DNA from: Martinezella rhizogenes
Lineage (GTDB): Bacteria; Pseudomonadota; Alphaproteobacteria; Rhizobiales; Rhizobiaceae
Direction: 5' to 3'
DNA: 64,000 nucleotides
NCBI RefSeq assembly: GCF_027460065.1
Contig: NZ_JAPYZZ010000012.1
Span: forward strand, 1 to 64,000
Under the pieces are notes generated by a model. The model had not been told where the DNA came from. It saw only the letters and a list, made by a program, of their open reading frames with translations, and did not search any database. The position numbers were made by a program, and so were the translations under genes. Shown here piece by piece: positions 35,456 to 45,323 of this stretch. How positions within the stretch are numbered: the stretch's first letter is position 1; each line of letters starts with the position of its first letter.

Positions 35456-36304
35456 ATGGCCGCAGACAAGTCTCGCAATTCAACGCCGATGGACAAGCTC
35501 TGGCAGGATGTGACGCCGGAGCGGCTGACGGGCGAGGCCGGGCTGGTCATCGATGTCGCGGGTTTCGAAGGCCCACTCGATCTGCTGCTGCATCTTGCCC
35601 GCACCCAGAAGGTCGATCTGTCGCGCATTTCGGTACTGGCGCTTGCCGAACAATATCTGCAATTCGTTGAAAGCGCGCGGCGCGTGCGCATCGAGCTGGC
35701 CGCCGATTATCTGGTCATGGCGGCCTGGCTCGCCTTCCTCAAATCCAAACTGCTGATCCCGCAACAATCCAAGGATGACGGCCCCTCGGGTGAGGAAATG
35801 GCTGCGACGCTGGCCTTCCGGCTGAAACGCCTGGAAGCGATGCGCGAGGCGGCCGAAAGGCTCGTCAACCGCGCCCAGCTTGGCCGCGATGTTTTTGCCC
35901 GGGGTGCGCCGGAGCATATTCCACATATCAACCGTTCGGCCTATGAGGCCAACCTCTATGATCTCCTGAGCGCCTACGCCAATCTGCGCCAGCGGCAGGC
36001 CATAACCCAGGTCACCATTGAAAAACGGCAGGTCTGGTCGCTGGTGGAAGCGCGCGAGCTTCTCAACAGTCTCCTCGGAGATGTCGGTGAATGGACGGTG
36101 CTCGATCAATATCTGCTGCAATATGTGCCGGATCCCGCCATGCGGGTGACGGCGATCGCCAGCGCCTTTGCCGCCTCGCTGGAGCTGGTGCGCGAGGGAT
36201 CGCTGCAAATCCGGCAAGAGGGGGCTTTCCAGCCCATCTATATGCGCCGGGGCACAAGGGACGAGCGTGCAGCCCAAGCCGGGGAGACCGATAATGACAA
36301 ATGA
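35456..36304 (+). CDS. scpA: segregation and condensation protein A
   Basis: A 282-residue kleisin of the SMC-ScpAB condensin. The N-terminal FEGPLDLLLHLARTQKVDLSRISVLALAEQYL is the family signature that contacts the SMC neck. The C-terminal winged helix (SLLGDVGEWTVLDQYL) binds the SMC head. The end overlaps the scpB start by 11 bp, so the pair is coupled. Confidence 0.93.
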   Translation: MAADKSRNSTPMDKLWQDVTPERLTGEAGLVIDVAGFEGPLDLLLHLARTQKVDLSRISVLALAEQYLQFVESARRVRIELAADYLVMAAWLAFLKSKLLIPQQSKDDGPSGEEMAATLAFRLKRLEAMREAAERLVNRAQLGRDVFARGAPEHIPHINRSAYEANLYDLLSAYANLRQRQAITQVTIEKRQVWSLVEARELLNSLLGDVGEWTVLDQYLLQYVPDPAMRVTAIASAFAASLELVREGSLQIRQEGAFQPIYMRRGTRDERAAQAGETDNDK

Positions 36305-37028
36305 TGATGAGACCGGCGAGGCGATGATCGTGGCAGAGGGGGCGGCTCCCGAACCCACTGTTTTTTCTGAACGCCAGCTGAAGGAGGCCGAGCGGATCAC
36401 AGAAGCGCTGGTTTTTGCCTCGGCCGAGCCGGTTTCGATCGGTTTCATCGCCGAGCGTCTGCCGCGCGGCATGGATGTCGTCGCCATCCTGCACCGGCTG
36501 AAAGCCGCCTATGGCGAGCGTGGTGTCAATCTCGTGCAGGTTGGCGGGCAATGGGCCTTCCGCACGGCGGGCGACCTTTCCTTCGTCATCCGCACGGAGG
36601 AGAAAGAACCGAAGAAGCTGTCACGCGCAGCGCTGGAGGTTCTGGCGATTATAGCGTATCATCAACCGGTGACACGCGCCGAAATCGAGGAAATCCGCGG
36701 TGTGCAGACCTCGCGCGGCACGCTGGACGTACTGATGGAGGCGGGCTGGGTGCGGTTCCGGGGCCGCCGGCGCACGCCTGGCAGGCCGGTGACGATCGGC
36801 ACCACGGTGGAGTTTCTGGATCATTTCGGCCTTGAGGAATTGCGCGATCTGCCGGGCCTTGAGGAACTGAAGGGAGCGGGGCTGCTTTCGGGCCGAATCC
36901 CCTCCAATTTCGGTGTGCCTCTGCCGATGATGAGCGACGAGTTGCGCGAAGATGAAGACCCGATCACCCAGCTCGATCTGGAGGAACTGGGCCTGCTTGC
37001 GCCGGGTGGTGGCGATGGCGACGATTGA
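36294..37028 (+). CDS. scpB: segregation and condensation protein B
   Basis: A 244-residue ScpB with paired winged-helix domains: RQLKEAERITEALVFASAEPVS and SRAALEVLAIIAYHQPVTRAEIEEIRGV are diagnostic. It partners ScpA and SMC in chromosome compaction and segregation. The start ATG 36294 lies inside the scpA end. The tail (LDLEELGLLAPGGGDGDD) is acidic. tatA follows 130 bp later. Confidence 0.93.
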   Translation: MTNDDETGEAMIVAEGAAPEPTVFSERQLKEAERITEALVFASAEPVSIGFIAERLPRGMDVVAILHRLKAAYGERGVNLVQVGGQWAFRTAGDLSFVIRTEEKEPKKLSRAALEVLAIIAYHQPVTRAEIEEIRGVQTSRGTLDVLMEAGWVRFRGRRRTPGRPVTIGTTVEFLDHFGLEELRDLPGLEELKGAGLLSGRIPSNFGVPLPMMSDELREDEDPITQLDLEELGLLAPGGGDGDD

Positions 37029-37158
37029 TATCGTCATAGGCCTGCGTGATACACGCGAAAAGTTTATGGGCACGGCTCGTCTCAGCGACGATTTGTCGTT
37101 TGAAAAAGCCTTTCAAACGTCTTACATCGTCTGAAAGCGAAATTCAGGAGTTGCAGTT

Positions 37159-37371
37159 ATGGGTTCTTTTAGTGTGTGGCATTGGCTCATCGTGCTGGTG
37201 ATCGTTCTCGTGCTCTTCGGACGCGGCAAGATCCCCGAATTGATGGGTGATGTCGCCAAGGGCATCAAGAGCTTCAAGAAGGGCATGGCTGACGAAGACC
37301 AGACACCGCCGCCGGCCGATGTCAACGCGAATGCCAAGACTGTCGACCACAAGGCTGACGAGATCAAGTAA
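37159..37371 (+). CDS. tatA: Sec-independent translocase subunit TatA
   Basis: A 70-residue pore-forming Tat subunit: short N-terminal membrane helix ([15 protein letters not shown]), hinge [10 protein letters not shown], amphipathic helix ([14 protein letters not shown]) and acidic tail. It moves folded, twin-arginine cargo across the inner membrane with TatB and TatC encoded next. Confidence 0.96.
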   Translation: MGSFSVWHWLIVLVIVLVLFGRGKIPELMGDVAKGIKSFKKGMADEDQTPPPADVNANAKTVDHKADEIK

Positions 37372-37424
37372 GCGGCCTGTGCCGTTTGTTTTGAGACCGG
37401 CGCTAGGGTCTCGGGAGCGTATTG

Positions 37425-38165
37425 ATGTTTGATATCGGCTGGAGCGAGCTTCTGGTGATTGCGGTCGTTTTGATCGTGGTTGTCGGGCCGAAAGACTTGC
37501 CGCCCATGATCCGCGCCTTCGGCAAGACGATGGCCGGCCTTCGCAAGATGGCGGGAGATTTCCGCACCCAGTTCGATGAGGCCTTGAAAGAGGCCGACAT
37601 GGACGATGTGCGCCAGACCATCTCCGATGTCCGCAATCTCAACCCCACCAACTCGCTGCGCGATGCGATGAACCCGCTTCGCCAGCTCGGCAACGAGATC
37701 AAGTCCGATCTGCAGAAGGCGACGAGCCCTTCCGATGGGCTGTCGTCCACCGCAGCACCGGCCACGAGTGAGCCTGTTGCACCGCTGGTCAGCGTTCCCG
37801 AGCCGGATATGAAACTTCCGGATACGCCGCCAGTCGTCGCCGCAGCACCTGCTCCAGTTGCCGCAGCCGCGGTCGCGGCAGAGAAACCGAAGCGTGCACG
37901 GGCGAAATCGATTGCGACCGTCGAGGCCGAAGCGGTTGCCGCCAAGCCGAAACGTGTGAGCCGCAGCAAGGCGGCGGCAACGCCGGAAACCGCCGTTGCC
38001 GTCAAGGCCAGCGAACCCGCCGCCCCGAAGCCGACCGTGAAGGCCGTCGCCAAAAAGGCGGCAGTCAAGAAGCTCGCAGCCGAAAAGGCGGTGGCGGTGG
38101 CTGATGCAAAGCCGGCAAGAACGGCGAGAACCAAGGCTGCAAAGCCCAAAAAGGATGAAGCATGA
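37425..38165 (+). CDS. tatB: Sec-independent translocase subunit TatB
   Basis: About 246 residues. The N-terminal helix MFDIGWSELLVIAVVLIVVVGPKDLPPMIRAFGK is the TatB signature (Glu in the membrane helix, GPKDLP hinge). A long amphipathic helix and then an Ala/Lys/Pro-rich, histone-like tail (~120 residues) follow, longer than in enterobacteria but usual in rhizobia. TTG at 37422 directly precedes the ATG. It overlaps tatC by four bases (ATGA). Confidence 0.95.
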   Translation: MFDIGWSELLVIAVVLIVVVGPKDLPPMIRAFGKTMAGLRKMAGDFRTQFDEALKEADMDDVRQTISDVRNLNPTNSLRDAMNPLRQLGNEIKSDLQKATSPSDGLSSTAAPATSEPVAPLVSVPEPDMKLPDTPPVVAAAPAPVAAAAVAAEKPKRARAKSIATVEAEAVAAKPKRVSRSKAAATPETAVAVKASEPAAPKPTVKAVAKKAAVKKLAAEKAVAVADAKPARTARTKAAKPKKDEA

Positions 38166-38965
38166 GCGGGGACACCGAAGATAAGCCGCAGCCGCTTATC
38201 GAGCACCTCATGGAGTTGCGTACCCGGCTGATCTGGGCGCTCGGCGCGTTCTTCATCGCCTTCATCGGCTGTTTCGCCGTTGCCAAGCATCTCTTCAACC
38301 TGCTCGTCATTCCCTATAAGTGGGCAGTCATCTGGGCGGGGCTGGATGTGGCGAAATCGTCGCTGATCTACACCGCGCCGCAGGAATTCTTCTTCACGCA
38401 GATCAAGGTCGCGATGTTCGGCGCCATGGTCATCTCCTTTCCGGTGATCGCCTCGCAGCTCTATAAATTCGTTGCGCCGGGCCTCTACAAGAACGAACGC
38501 GCCGCCTTCCTGCCGTTCCTGATCGCTTCGCCGATCCTGTTCCTCATCGGTGCGGCACTCGTTTATTTCTTCTTCACGCCCATGGTCATGTGGTTCTTCC
38601 TCGCCATGCAGCAATTGCCTGTTGATGGCGAGGTGGCGATTTCGCTGATGCCGAAGGTGTCGGAATATCTCAGCCTCATCATGACGCTGGTTCTGTCCTT
38701 CGGCCTGGTGTTCCAGCTACCGGTCGTCACCACGCTTCTGGCGCGCGTCGGGCTTCTGACCAGCGACTGGCTCAGGGAAAAGCGCAAATTCGCCATCGTC
38801 ATGGCCTTTGTGGTCGCGGCCGTGCTGACGCCGCCGGACCCCATGTCCCAGATCGGTCTTGCGCTGCCCGCGATCATTCTCTACGAGATTTCCATCTACA
38901 TGGCTCGACTCGTGGAGAGGAAACGTGCGGCGGAATCCAAAAGCACGGAGCTGGAAGAGACCTGA
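38162..38965 (+). CDS. tatC: Sec-independent translocase subunit TatC
   Basis: A 267-residue receptor of the Tat system with six membrane helices. The N-terminal PLIEHLMELRTRLIWAL is the twin-arginine signal-binding region (conserved Glu). SPILFLIGAALVYFFFTPMVM and the late LTPPDPMSQIGLALPAIILYE are signature stretches. It is coupled to tatB by an ATGA overlap. Confidence 0.97.
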   Translation: MSGDTEDKPQPLIEHLMELRTRLIWALGAFFIAFIGCFAVAKHLFNLLVIPYKWAVIWAGLDVAKSSLIYTAPQEFFFTQIKVAMFGAMVISFPVIASQLYKFVAPGLYKNERAAFLPFLIASPILFLIGAALVYFFFTPMVMWFFLAMQQLPVDGEVAISLMPKVSEYLSLIMTLVLSFGLVFQLPVVTTLLARVGLLTSDWLREKRKFAIVMAFVVAAVLTPPDPMSQIGLALPAIILYEISIYMARLVERKRAAESKSTELEET

Positions 38966-39064
38966 TTTTTCTGAAGGTCTCACCGCTCAAAAAATCCTCG
39001 CGCCGGGTTCATGCCCGGCGTTTTGCTGTAAAACGCGACGATGCAACAACGGTCTGGAACGACG

Positions 39065-40348
39065 ATGCACGACATTAAATGGATACGCGAAAACCCCGAA
39101 GCTTTTGATGCAGCCCTTGCAAGACGCAGCGTGGAGCCCGCTGCGGCAGGTCTGATCGCTCTCGATGAAAAGCGCCGTTCCGTCATCCAGTCCCTGCAGG
39201 ACATGCAATCCCGCCGCAATGCCGCCTCCAAGGAAATCGGCGCCGCCATGGCGCAGAAGAACATGGAACTGGCGGAAAAACTGAAGGCAGAAGTCGCCGA
39301 CATCAAGGAAAACATGCCGCGCGCCGAGGAGGAGGACCGTCAGGTCACCGCCGAGCTGAACGACGCCCTGTCGCGCCTGCCGAACATGCCCTTCGACGAT
39401 GTGCCTGACGGCAAGGACGAGCATGACAATGTGGTGACCCGCGTCACCGGCCAGAAGCCCGGCTGGAACCACGCGGCCAAGGAACACTTCGAGATTGGTG
39501 AAGCGCTTGGCTACATGGATTTCGAGCGGGCCGCCAAGCTCTCCGGTTCGCGTTTCACAGTGCTGACCAGCCAGCTGGCGCGTCTGGAGCGGGCGCTCGG
39601 CCAGTTCATGATCGATCTGCACACCCGCGAGCACGGCTATACCGAAGTCTCTTCGCCGCTGATGGTGCGTGACGAGGCGATGTTCGGCACCGGGCAATTG
39701 CCGAAATTCGCCGAGGACCTGTTCAGGACCACCGATGGCCGCTGGCTGATCCCGACGGCGGAAGTGACGTTGACCAACCTCGTATCGGGCGAAATTCTCG
39801 AGCAGGAAAAACTGCCGCTGCGCTTCACGGCGCTCACGCCTTCCTTCCGTTCGGAAGCGGGCTCGGCTGGCCGCGACACGCGCGGCATGCTGCGCCAGCA
39901 CCAGTTTTGGAAGTGCGAGCTTGTCTCCATTACCGATGCGGAAAGTGCCGTTGCCGAACATGAGCGCATGACGGCCTGCGCCGAAGAAGTGCTGAAGCGT
40001 CTGGGCTTACATTTCCGCACCCTGACGCTCTGCACCGGCGATATGGGCTTCAGCGCCCGCAAGACTTACGATCTGGAAGTGTGGCTGCCCGGCCAGAACA
40101 CCTATCGCGAGATTTCCTCCTGCTCGGTCTGCAGCGATTTCCAGGCGCGGCGCATGAATGCGCGTTATCGCGGCAAGGACGACAAGGCGACGAAGTTCGT
40201 GCATACGCTGAACGGCTCCGGCACCGCCGTCGGCCGCTGCCTGATCGCCGTTCTCGAAAATTACCTGAACGACGACGGTTCCGTCACAATTCCGGACGTG
40301 CTGCTGCCGTATATGGGCGGTCTGACGCGGATCGAGAAGGCGGCTTGA
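39065..40348 (+). CDS. serS: seryl-tRNA synthetase
   Basis: A 427-residue class II synthetase. The N-terminal coiled-coil arm (residues ~25-110) grips the long variable arm of tRNA-Ser. Motif 2 is [21 protein letters not shown], written here as [11 protein letters not shown] and RGMLRQHQF; motif 3 is [17 protein letters not shown]. The start [10 protein letters not shown] at 39065 matches the family; the frame is open eight codons further upstream. Confidence 0.97.
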   Translation: MHDIKWIRENPEAFDAALARRSVEPAAAGLIALDEKRRSVIQSLQDMQSRRNAASKEIGAAMAQKNMELAEKLKAEVADIKENMPRAEEEDRQVTAELNDALSRLPNMPFDDVPDGKDEHDNVVTRVTGQKPGWNHAAKEHFEIGEALGYMDFERAAKLSGSRFTVLTSQLARLERALGQFMIDLHTREHGYTEVSSPLMVRDEAMFGTGQLPKFAEDLFRTTDGRWLIPTAEVTLTNLVSGEILEQEKLPLRFTALTPSFRSEAGSAGRDTRGMLRQHQFWKCELVSITDAESAVAEHERMTACAEEVLKRLGLHFRTLTLCTGDMGFSARKTYDLEVWLPGQNTYREISSCSVCSDFQARRMNARYRGKDDKATKFVHTLNGSGTAVGRCLIAVLENYLNDDGSVTIPDVLLPYMGGLTRIEKAA

Positions 40349-40397
40349 GAGAGCGCGGCGTCGTGCTATTGGAATGAGAGTCTGCCAATTACGCCGA

Positions 40398-40484
40398 CGT
40401 CATCCTCGGGCCTGTCCCGAGGATCTGCAACCTGTCGATTTATTGAGACGTGATTAGATCCTCGGGACAGGCCCGAGGATGACG
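40398..40484. repeat. REP-like inverted repeat, CCTCGGG-stem family, copy B2
   Basis: An 87-bp element. Each arm reads CGTCAT, CCTCGGG, loop CCTGT, CCCGAGG, ATCT. The loop change T to C is mirrored in the other arm. Spacer ~28 bp. It lies between serS and surE. Confidence 0.88.
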
Positions 40485-40560
40485 TTGAGAGAACTGCACA
40501 CTTCACCGCCGGAGGAGAGGATGCTCCGTCCCTGAAGACATAAAGAGCGGAGAGAGAAAT

Positions 40561-41331
40561 ATGCGGATTTTGCTGACCAATGACGACGGTATCCACGCCG
40601 AAGGGCTGGCGGTGCTGGAGCGTATCGCCCGCACGCTGTCCGACGATGTCTGGATCGTTGCGCCGGAAACCGACCAGAGCGGCCTCGCACACTCCCTGAC
40701 GCTCTCCGAGCCACTGCGGCTGCGCAAGGTTTCCGACAAGCATTTCGCGCTGCGTGGCACGCCGACCGATTGCGTCATCATGGGCATTCGTGAAGTCCTA
40801 CCGGAAAAGCCCGACCTCGTGCTGTCAGGCGTCAATGCCGGTGCCAACATGGCCGATGACGTGACCTATTCCGGCACCATTGCCGGCGCCATCGAAGGCA
40901 CGTTGCAGGGCGTGCGTTCCTTTGCGCTCAGCCAGGCCTTCAGCCACGGCGAAGGCCGTGTCGTGCCGTGGGAGGTTGCCGAGACCTATGCGCCGGATCT
41001 TTTGCGCAAGTTGATGAATGTCGATCTGCCTGACGGCACCTTTCTCAACCTCAATTTCCCCAATTGTGCGCCAAAGGATGTGCAGGGCGTGTCCGTCACT
41101 GGCCAGGGCAAGCTCGATTTCGGCCTGACGGTGGAGGAACGCCAGGATGGTCGTGGTCTTCCTTATTACTGGCTGCGCTTCGGCGAGCGCCTCGGCACCT
41201 TCCGCGAGGGCACGGATATCCACGCTTTGAAGCACGGCAAGATTTCGGTCACACCGCTTAAGCTTGACCTGACGGACTACACGGTCAAGGATCGGGTTGC
41301 GCAAGCGCTTGGATTCGGAGTCGCCGATTGA
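40561..41331 (+). CDS. surE: 5'/3'-nucleotidase SurE
   Basis: A 256-residue metal-dependent nucleoside-monophosphate phosphatase linked to stationary survival. The Asp pair for the metal is in [24 protein letters not shown] and [19 protein letters not shown] are family motifs. A good ribosome site (GGAGAGAG) precedes the ATG. The TGA stop overlaps the TTG start of pcm (ATTGA). Confidence 0.96.
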   Translation: MRILLTNDDGIHAEGLAVLERIARTLSDDVWIVAPETDQSGLAHSLTLSEPLRLRKVSDKHFALRGTPTDCVIMGIREVLPEKPDLVLSGVNAGANMADDVTYSGTIAGAIEGTLQGVRSFALSQAFSHGEGRVVPWEVAETYAPDLLRKLMNVDLPDGTFLNLNFPNCAPKDVQGVSVTGQGKLDFGLTVEERQDGRGLPYYWLRFGERLGTFREGTDIHALKHGKISVTPLKLDLTDYTVKDRVAQALGFGVAD

Positions 41332-41981
41332 AATCTGCCATGGTCGAAAAGGAAGGTTTTGCCGCTCTCGTTCTCCGCCTGCGGGGCGAGGGGATTTCCG
41401 ATCTCGACCTGTTGACGGCGGTTGAGCAGACGCCGCGTTCCAAATTCGTGCCGCCGCAATTTGCGGCCGACGCCTATTCCAGCCGCACGATCCCGATCGA
41501 CTGCGGCGCCTTCATGGAAGGCGCCGATATGGCGGTGAAAATCCTTGCCCGCCTGCAACTGAAGCCCGGCCAGCGCGTGCTTGAGATCGGCACCGGCAGC
41601 GGTTTCATGACGGCGATCATTGCGCGCCGGGTGGAGCGCGTCTTTTCGCTGGAGCGTTACAAGACGCTGGTGCAGCAGGCGCAGAACTGCCTCGACGATC
41701 TTTCCATCCGCAACGTCGTCATCCGCCAGGCGGATGGCAGCAATGGTCTGGTGGGTGAGGGTACTTTCGACCGGATTGTTTCCACCGCTGCTTTCACCAC
41801 CATGCCGCGCTTCTTTGCCGAGCAGATCGTTTCCGGCGGCATGATGATCGCGCCGATCATCCTGGACGATGATCGCTGCGTTATGACGCGCTTCTCCAAG
41901 ACCGGCAGCCGCTTCGAGAAGGAAGAGCTGTTCGAGACGCCGTATCTGCCACTCGGCAGCCATATTGCCCGGCATTTGTGA
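41328..41981 (+). CDS. pcm: protein-L-isoaspartate O-methyltransferase
   Basis: A 217-residue SAM-dependent repair enzyme that methylates isoaspartyl residues of aged proteins. Motif I is [14 protein letters not shown]. The N-terminal [26 protein letters not shown] carries the PCMT signature region. The TTG at 41328 overlaps the surE stop and has GGAG well spaced; ATG 41340 would shorten it by four residues. The surE-pcm-nlpD order parallels that of enterobacteria. Confidence 0.93.
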   Translation: MKSAMVEKEGFAALVLRLRGEGISDLDLLTAVEQTPRSKFVPPQFAADAYSSRTIPIDCGAFMEGADMAVKILARLQLKPGQRVLEIGTGSGFMTAIIARRVERVFSLERYKTLVQQAQNCLDDLSIRNVVIRQADGSNGLVGEGTFDRIVSTAAFTTMPRFFAEQIVSGGMMIAPIILDDDRCVMTRFSKTGSRFEKEELFETPYLPLGSHIARHL

Positions 41982-42281
41982 CGAAATGAAAATTTTGAAG
42001 GCAATTCATTTTTGTCTTCTAATGTTCTGATTTGCCGCAACTATCTGATTTTCAATATCATTATTGTCTTGTCATGACGCATCCAGTTTTCGTCATGGTT
42101 ATCGAAGTGTCAAAAAAGCACTGAGCGGCTTAACGTTTTAACGGCGTGGTAACACTAACGCGCTTTAATCATAAACATCGACGCATGGTTTTTCCCATCA
42201 GGGGAAATGGGCCTTGCAAGAAATGAAATTTGTGCCGGATCGATCTCGATGCGGCGCGTTGGCGTCAGTGTAGATCGAGTC

Positions 42282-43895
42282 ATGCGTATGAGACATTCGT
42301 CTAAAATCGGAAAATCAGTCGCAAAAATGTTCGCAGCGGCATTGCTGGCAAGCGTCGCAACGGGCTGTAGCTCGGATGCAACGCGGTTCAGCGGCCTCTT
42401 TTCCAGTGGACCGGATCGGATGACAACGGCGTCAATTCCAGCGCGTCAGGGCGGCGGCGCTTATGGCCAGGCCCCGGTTCCGCAGGGCGACATGAATGGC
42501 GGTTATGCCTCTGCCGCGCCGCAGGGCGGTTATGCCAACCAGAACATGGCGGGCAATTCCTATCCGCAGCAATCCGGTGGTTATGGCGGTGTTCAGCCTT
42601 CCACGGCCCGCGCTTCGGCTTCGCCGGTGCAGCGCTCCGAGCTGTCGGCGCCGACGGCGGTAGCAAGCCGCGATCCGTCGACCCGCAACGAAGCCATGGC
42701 CCAGCCTTTCCCGTCCGCCCAGCGGCAAGCCGCTCCGTCTCTCGCTGCACCTGCCCAGCAGGCCGCCGCTCCCAACGACAATCTGACGACCGCGACGGTT
42801 CGTTCCGACAAGAATGGCTGGCACACGGATGGTGCGTCTTCGGTAACGTTGCGTCCCGGCGAAAGCATTGCGACCATTTCCAATCGCTACGGCGTGCCGG
42901 AAAAGGAACTGCTGCGGGTCAATGGTCTGAAAACCGCGTCTTCGGCGCAGGCTGGCCAGTCGATCCTCATTCCGAAATTCGGTCAGGTCCGCAACGCCGC
43001 CAAGGATGCCGCCGGCAATATCGCTCTCAACCGCAATGGCGACCAGCCGACACCGCTGCGTGCACCGGATGGGAATGTGGCCGTGCTGCCGTCGCAGGCC
43101 GCCGCCCGTGACAAGCTTTCCTCCGAAGCCGGCAAGCTGACGCCTCCGGGTGGCAAGCCGCTGCCGCCGAGCGGTGGTTACAAGGTTCAGCCGGGTGACA
43201 GCCTGGCGAAGATCGCCCGTGCAAACGGTGTGTCGGTTGCCGCACTCAAGGCCGCCAACGGCATTTCCACCGAAAGCATTCGTGTCGGCCAGACGCTTGC
43301 CATGCCGGGCGCTTCGACCGATGCCATCAAGACGGCCTCGGTTCCGGCCAAGGAAGCGGCCGCAGTCAAGGCCGTCGAAACCGCATCGGTGAAGCCAGAG
43401 CCCTATAAGGCCCCGGCTGCTGCTCCCGCCGCCTCTGCGCCGGCCACACCGGCCACGGCCAGCGTCAGCGATATCGAGAAGAAGGTCGATATGGCCTCCG
43501 TCGCGCCGGAATCCACCGGCATCGGCAAATATCGCTGGCCGGTTCGCGGCGCCGTCATCAATAATTTCGGTGACAATGTCGAAGGCAGCCGCAATGACGG
43601 CATCAACATCTCGGTTCCCGAGGGCACGCCGATCAAGGCCGCCGAAAACGGTGTGGTCATCTATGCCGGCAACGGCCTGAAGCAGCTCGGCAACACGGTG
43701 CTGGTCCGCCATGACGACGGCAAGGTCACGGTTTACGGCAACGCCGCCAATCTCGACGTACAGCGCGGCCAGAAGGTTCAGCGCGGCCAGACCATCGCCA
43801 CATCAGGCATGACCGGCAGCGCCAAGCGTCCGCAGGTTCACTTCGAAGTTCGCAAGGATGCGACGCCGGTGAACCCATCAGGTTTCCTTGAATAG
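42282..43895 (+). CDS. NlpD/DipM-like LysM + LytM (M23) envelope protein with degenerate active site
   Basis: About 537 residues. A basic N-terminus and hydrophobic stretch end in a weak lipobox (SVATGC), then a long low-complexity region. Two LysM domains follow (VTLRPGESIATISNRYGVPEKELLRVNGL and YKVQPGDSLAKIARANGVSVAALKAANGI), then a C-terminal LytM/M23 domain. In the M23 domain the usual H..GxD zinc motif reads NDGIN, and YxH reads YGN; only the final His (VHFEVR) is kept. It is therefore probably an amidase activator that binds septal peptidoglycan rather than a hydrolase. Upstream starts 42207 and 42249 are possible. Confidence 0.88.
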   Translation: MRMRHSSKIGKSVAKMFAAALLASVATGCSSDATRFSGLFSSGPDRMTTASIPARQGGGAYGQAPVPQGDMNGGYASAAPQGGYANQNMAGNSYPQQSGGYGGVQPSTARASASPVQRSELSAPTAVASRDPSTRNEAMAQPFPSAQRQAAPSLAAPAQQAAAPNDNLTTATVRSDKNGWHTDGASSVTLRPGESIATISNRYGVPEKELLRVNGLKTASSAQAGQSILIPKFGQVRNAAKDAAGNIALNRNGDQPTPLRAPDGNVAVLPSQAAARDKLSSEAGKLTPPGGKPLPPSGGYKVQPGDSLAKIARANGVSVAALKAANGISTESIRVGQTLAMPGASTDAIKTASVPAKEAAAVKAVETASVKPEPYKAPAAAPAASAPATPATASVSDIEKKVDMASVAPESTGIGKYRWPVRGAVINNFGDNVEGSRNDGINISVPEGTPIKAAENGVVIYAGNGLKQLGNTVLVRHDDGKVTVYGNAANLDVQRGQKVQRGQTIATSGMTGSAKRPQVHFEVRKDATPVNPSGFLE

Positions 43896-43920
43896 GTATT
43901 GCGTTCTCAAGGAATGATGA

Positions 43921-43946
43921 AGCCGGGTGATGAGCCCGGCTTTTTC
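43921..43946 (+). terminator. intrinsic terminator after the NlpD-like gene
   Basis: A 7-bp perfect stem (AGCCGGG and CCCGGCT), loop TGATGAG, followed by TTTT, 25 bp beyond the stop. Confidence 0.85.
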
Positions 43947-44020
43947 ATTTTGGGTGGTAGGTACACTGCCGTTGGAGTAGGTGCGGCTGGGAGAGGTCGA
44001 GTATTCGCAAACCTCTCGAT

Positions 44021-44107
44021 CGTCATGCTCGGGCCTGTCCCGAGCATCTGCTACGTCTCAATTATATGAGAGGTTGGCAGATCCTCGGCACAGGGCCGAG
44101 GATGACG
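44021..44107. repeat. REP-like inverted repeat, CCTCGGG-stem family, degenerate copy B3
   Basis: Left arm: CGTCAT, GCTCGGG, loop CCTGT, CCCGAGC, ATCTG. Right arm on the minus strand: CGTCAT, CCTCGGC, CCTGT-like loop, GCCGAGG, ATCTG. The two arms now differ, yet within each arm the stem is still fully paired because both sides of the stem changed. It lies between the NlpD-like gene and mobB. Confidence 0.82.
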
Positions 44108-44154
44108 TCACGCCGTGAGGCGAGCTTGTCACCCTCCCTTAGGCCAAAACGAAA

Positions 44155-44670
44155 TTACCGCTTCACCAACCCGACCGTCCTCTCGATAAAGTCCGCAATT
44201 TTCGCGGTATCATCGAGATCGAAAACGGGCAGAGCATTATCCGCCACCACATGATCGGCGGCAATTGCGATGATATGCGGATCGAGCGGCGCAAGCGGTT
44301 CGGTTTTCATCGCTTCCAGCCGGCGCGCCTCGATCTTCGGCACCGGCTCGTATTTGTAACCTTCGATCAGCACCAGATCGCAGGGGGCGAGGCGGGAGAG
44401 GATGTCCTCGAAGGATGGCTCCGGTTCACCGCGCAACTCATGCATGATGGCAAAGCGGGTGCCGGAGACGATGGTGACCTCGTGGGCGCCCGCCTGACGG
44501 TGACGCCAGCTATCGGCGCCGACCTTGTCGATATCGAAATCATGATGGGCGTGCTTGATGGTGGAGACACGGTAGCCGCGCGCCGTCAGTTCGGTGACGA
44601 TGCGCACCGCAAGCCCGGTCTTGCCCGAGTTTTTCCAGCCGGCAATGCCGAAGACCTTCTGCTCGCTCAT
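44155..44670 (-). CDS. mobB: molybdopterin-guanine dinucleotide biosynthesis protein B
   Basis: A 171-residue P-loop GTP-binding protein. Walker A is [14 protein letters not shown], then [14 protein letters not shown] and [16 protein letters not shown]. It assists MobA in making the bis-MGD cofactor. It overlaps mobA by four bases (ATGA) and is the last gene of the leftward run. Confidence 0.93.
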   Translation of the reverse strand: MSEQKVFGIAGWKNSGKTGLAVRIVTELTARGYRVSTIKHAHHDFDIDKVGADSWRHRQAGAHEVTIVSGTRFAIMHELRGEPEPSFEDILSRLAPCDLVLIEGYKYEPVPKIEARRLEAMKTEPLAPLDPHIIAIAADHVVADNALPVFDLDDTAKIADFIERTVGLVKR

Positions 44671-45323
44671 GTTTCCATAGTCTCCAGATGGCTGCGCGCC
44701 AGGGCCAGTTCGTCTGGCGTATTGATGTTGAAGAACGGGTCAAGACTGCCCCTGATCGTTTCCAGCGGCGGGAACGCCACGCCGATGGTGACGTGGCGGG
44801 CTAGGAAGGCACGGATGCGGCGGTTTGCATCGTTCTTCAGCCAGTCCTCGAGGTCGTCGGCGAGCGCCACCGGCCACAGCGCGAAGACGGGGTGAAGCTG
44901 GCCGCTGGATGCGGCGATGACAATCGCATCATCCGACAGGTGCTCGCAAAGCCGCGCCACGAGATCGTCGGGGAAAAACGGGCTGTCGGCGGGCGCGGTC
45001 AGGAAATGGCTGCCGGCGGCCTCGCGATCGCGAAAATGCCGCATGCCGGCAAGAACGCCCGCAAGCGGCCCGGCATGGCCGTTCAGCGTATCTGGCAAAA
45101 GCGGCAGGCCGAAACCCTCGGCCCAGCTGCCCTTGTCTGTCACGGCGGCATTGATGGTGACGTCTGAGACTTGCGGCGTGATGCGGCGGATGACGTGGGA
45201 AAGCAGCGGCGCATCGCCCAGCGTCACCATTGCCTTGTTGCTGCCCATGCGCCGCGAGAGCCCGCCGGCCAATATGAGGCCAGGGGGCACGAGACCGGGT
45301 ATTTTTCGGGGAGGGACGATCAT
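44667..45323 (-). CDS. mobA: molybdenum cofactor guanylyltransferase MobA
   Basis: A 218-residue nucleotidyltransferase joining GMP to Mo-molybdopterin. The N-terminal [27 protein letters not shown] is the GTP-binding signature; [18 protein letters not shown] is the metal-binding Asp motif. It overlaps the MFS gene upstream and mobB downstream by four bases each, so the three genes are translationally coupled. Confidence 0.93.
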   Translation of the reverse strand: MIVPPRKIPGLVPPGLILAGGLSRRMGSNKAMVTLGDAPLLSHVIRRITPQVSDVTINAAVTDKGSWAEGFGLPLLPDTLNGHAGPLAGVLAGMRHFRDREAAGSHFLTAPADSPFFPDDLVARLCEHLSDDAIVIAASSGQLHPVFALWPVALADDLEDWLKNDANRRIRAFLARHVTIGVAFPPLETIRGSLDPFFNINTPDELALARSHLETMET

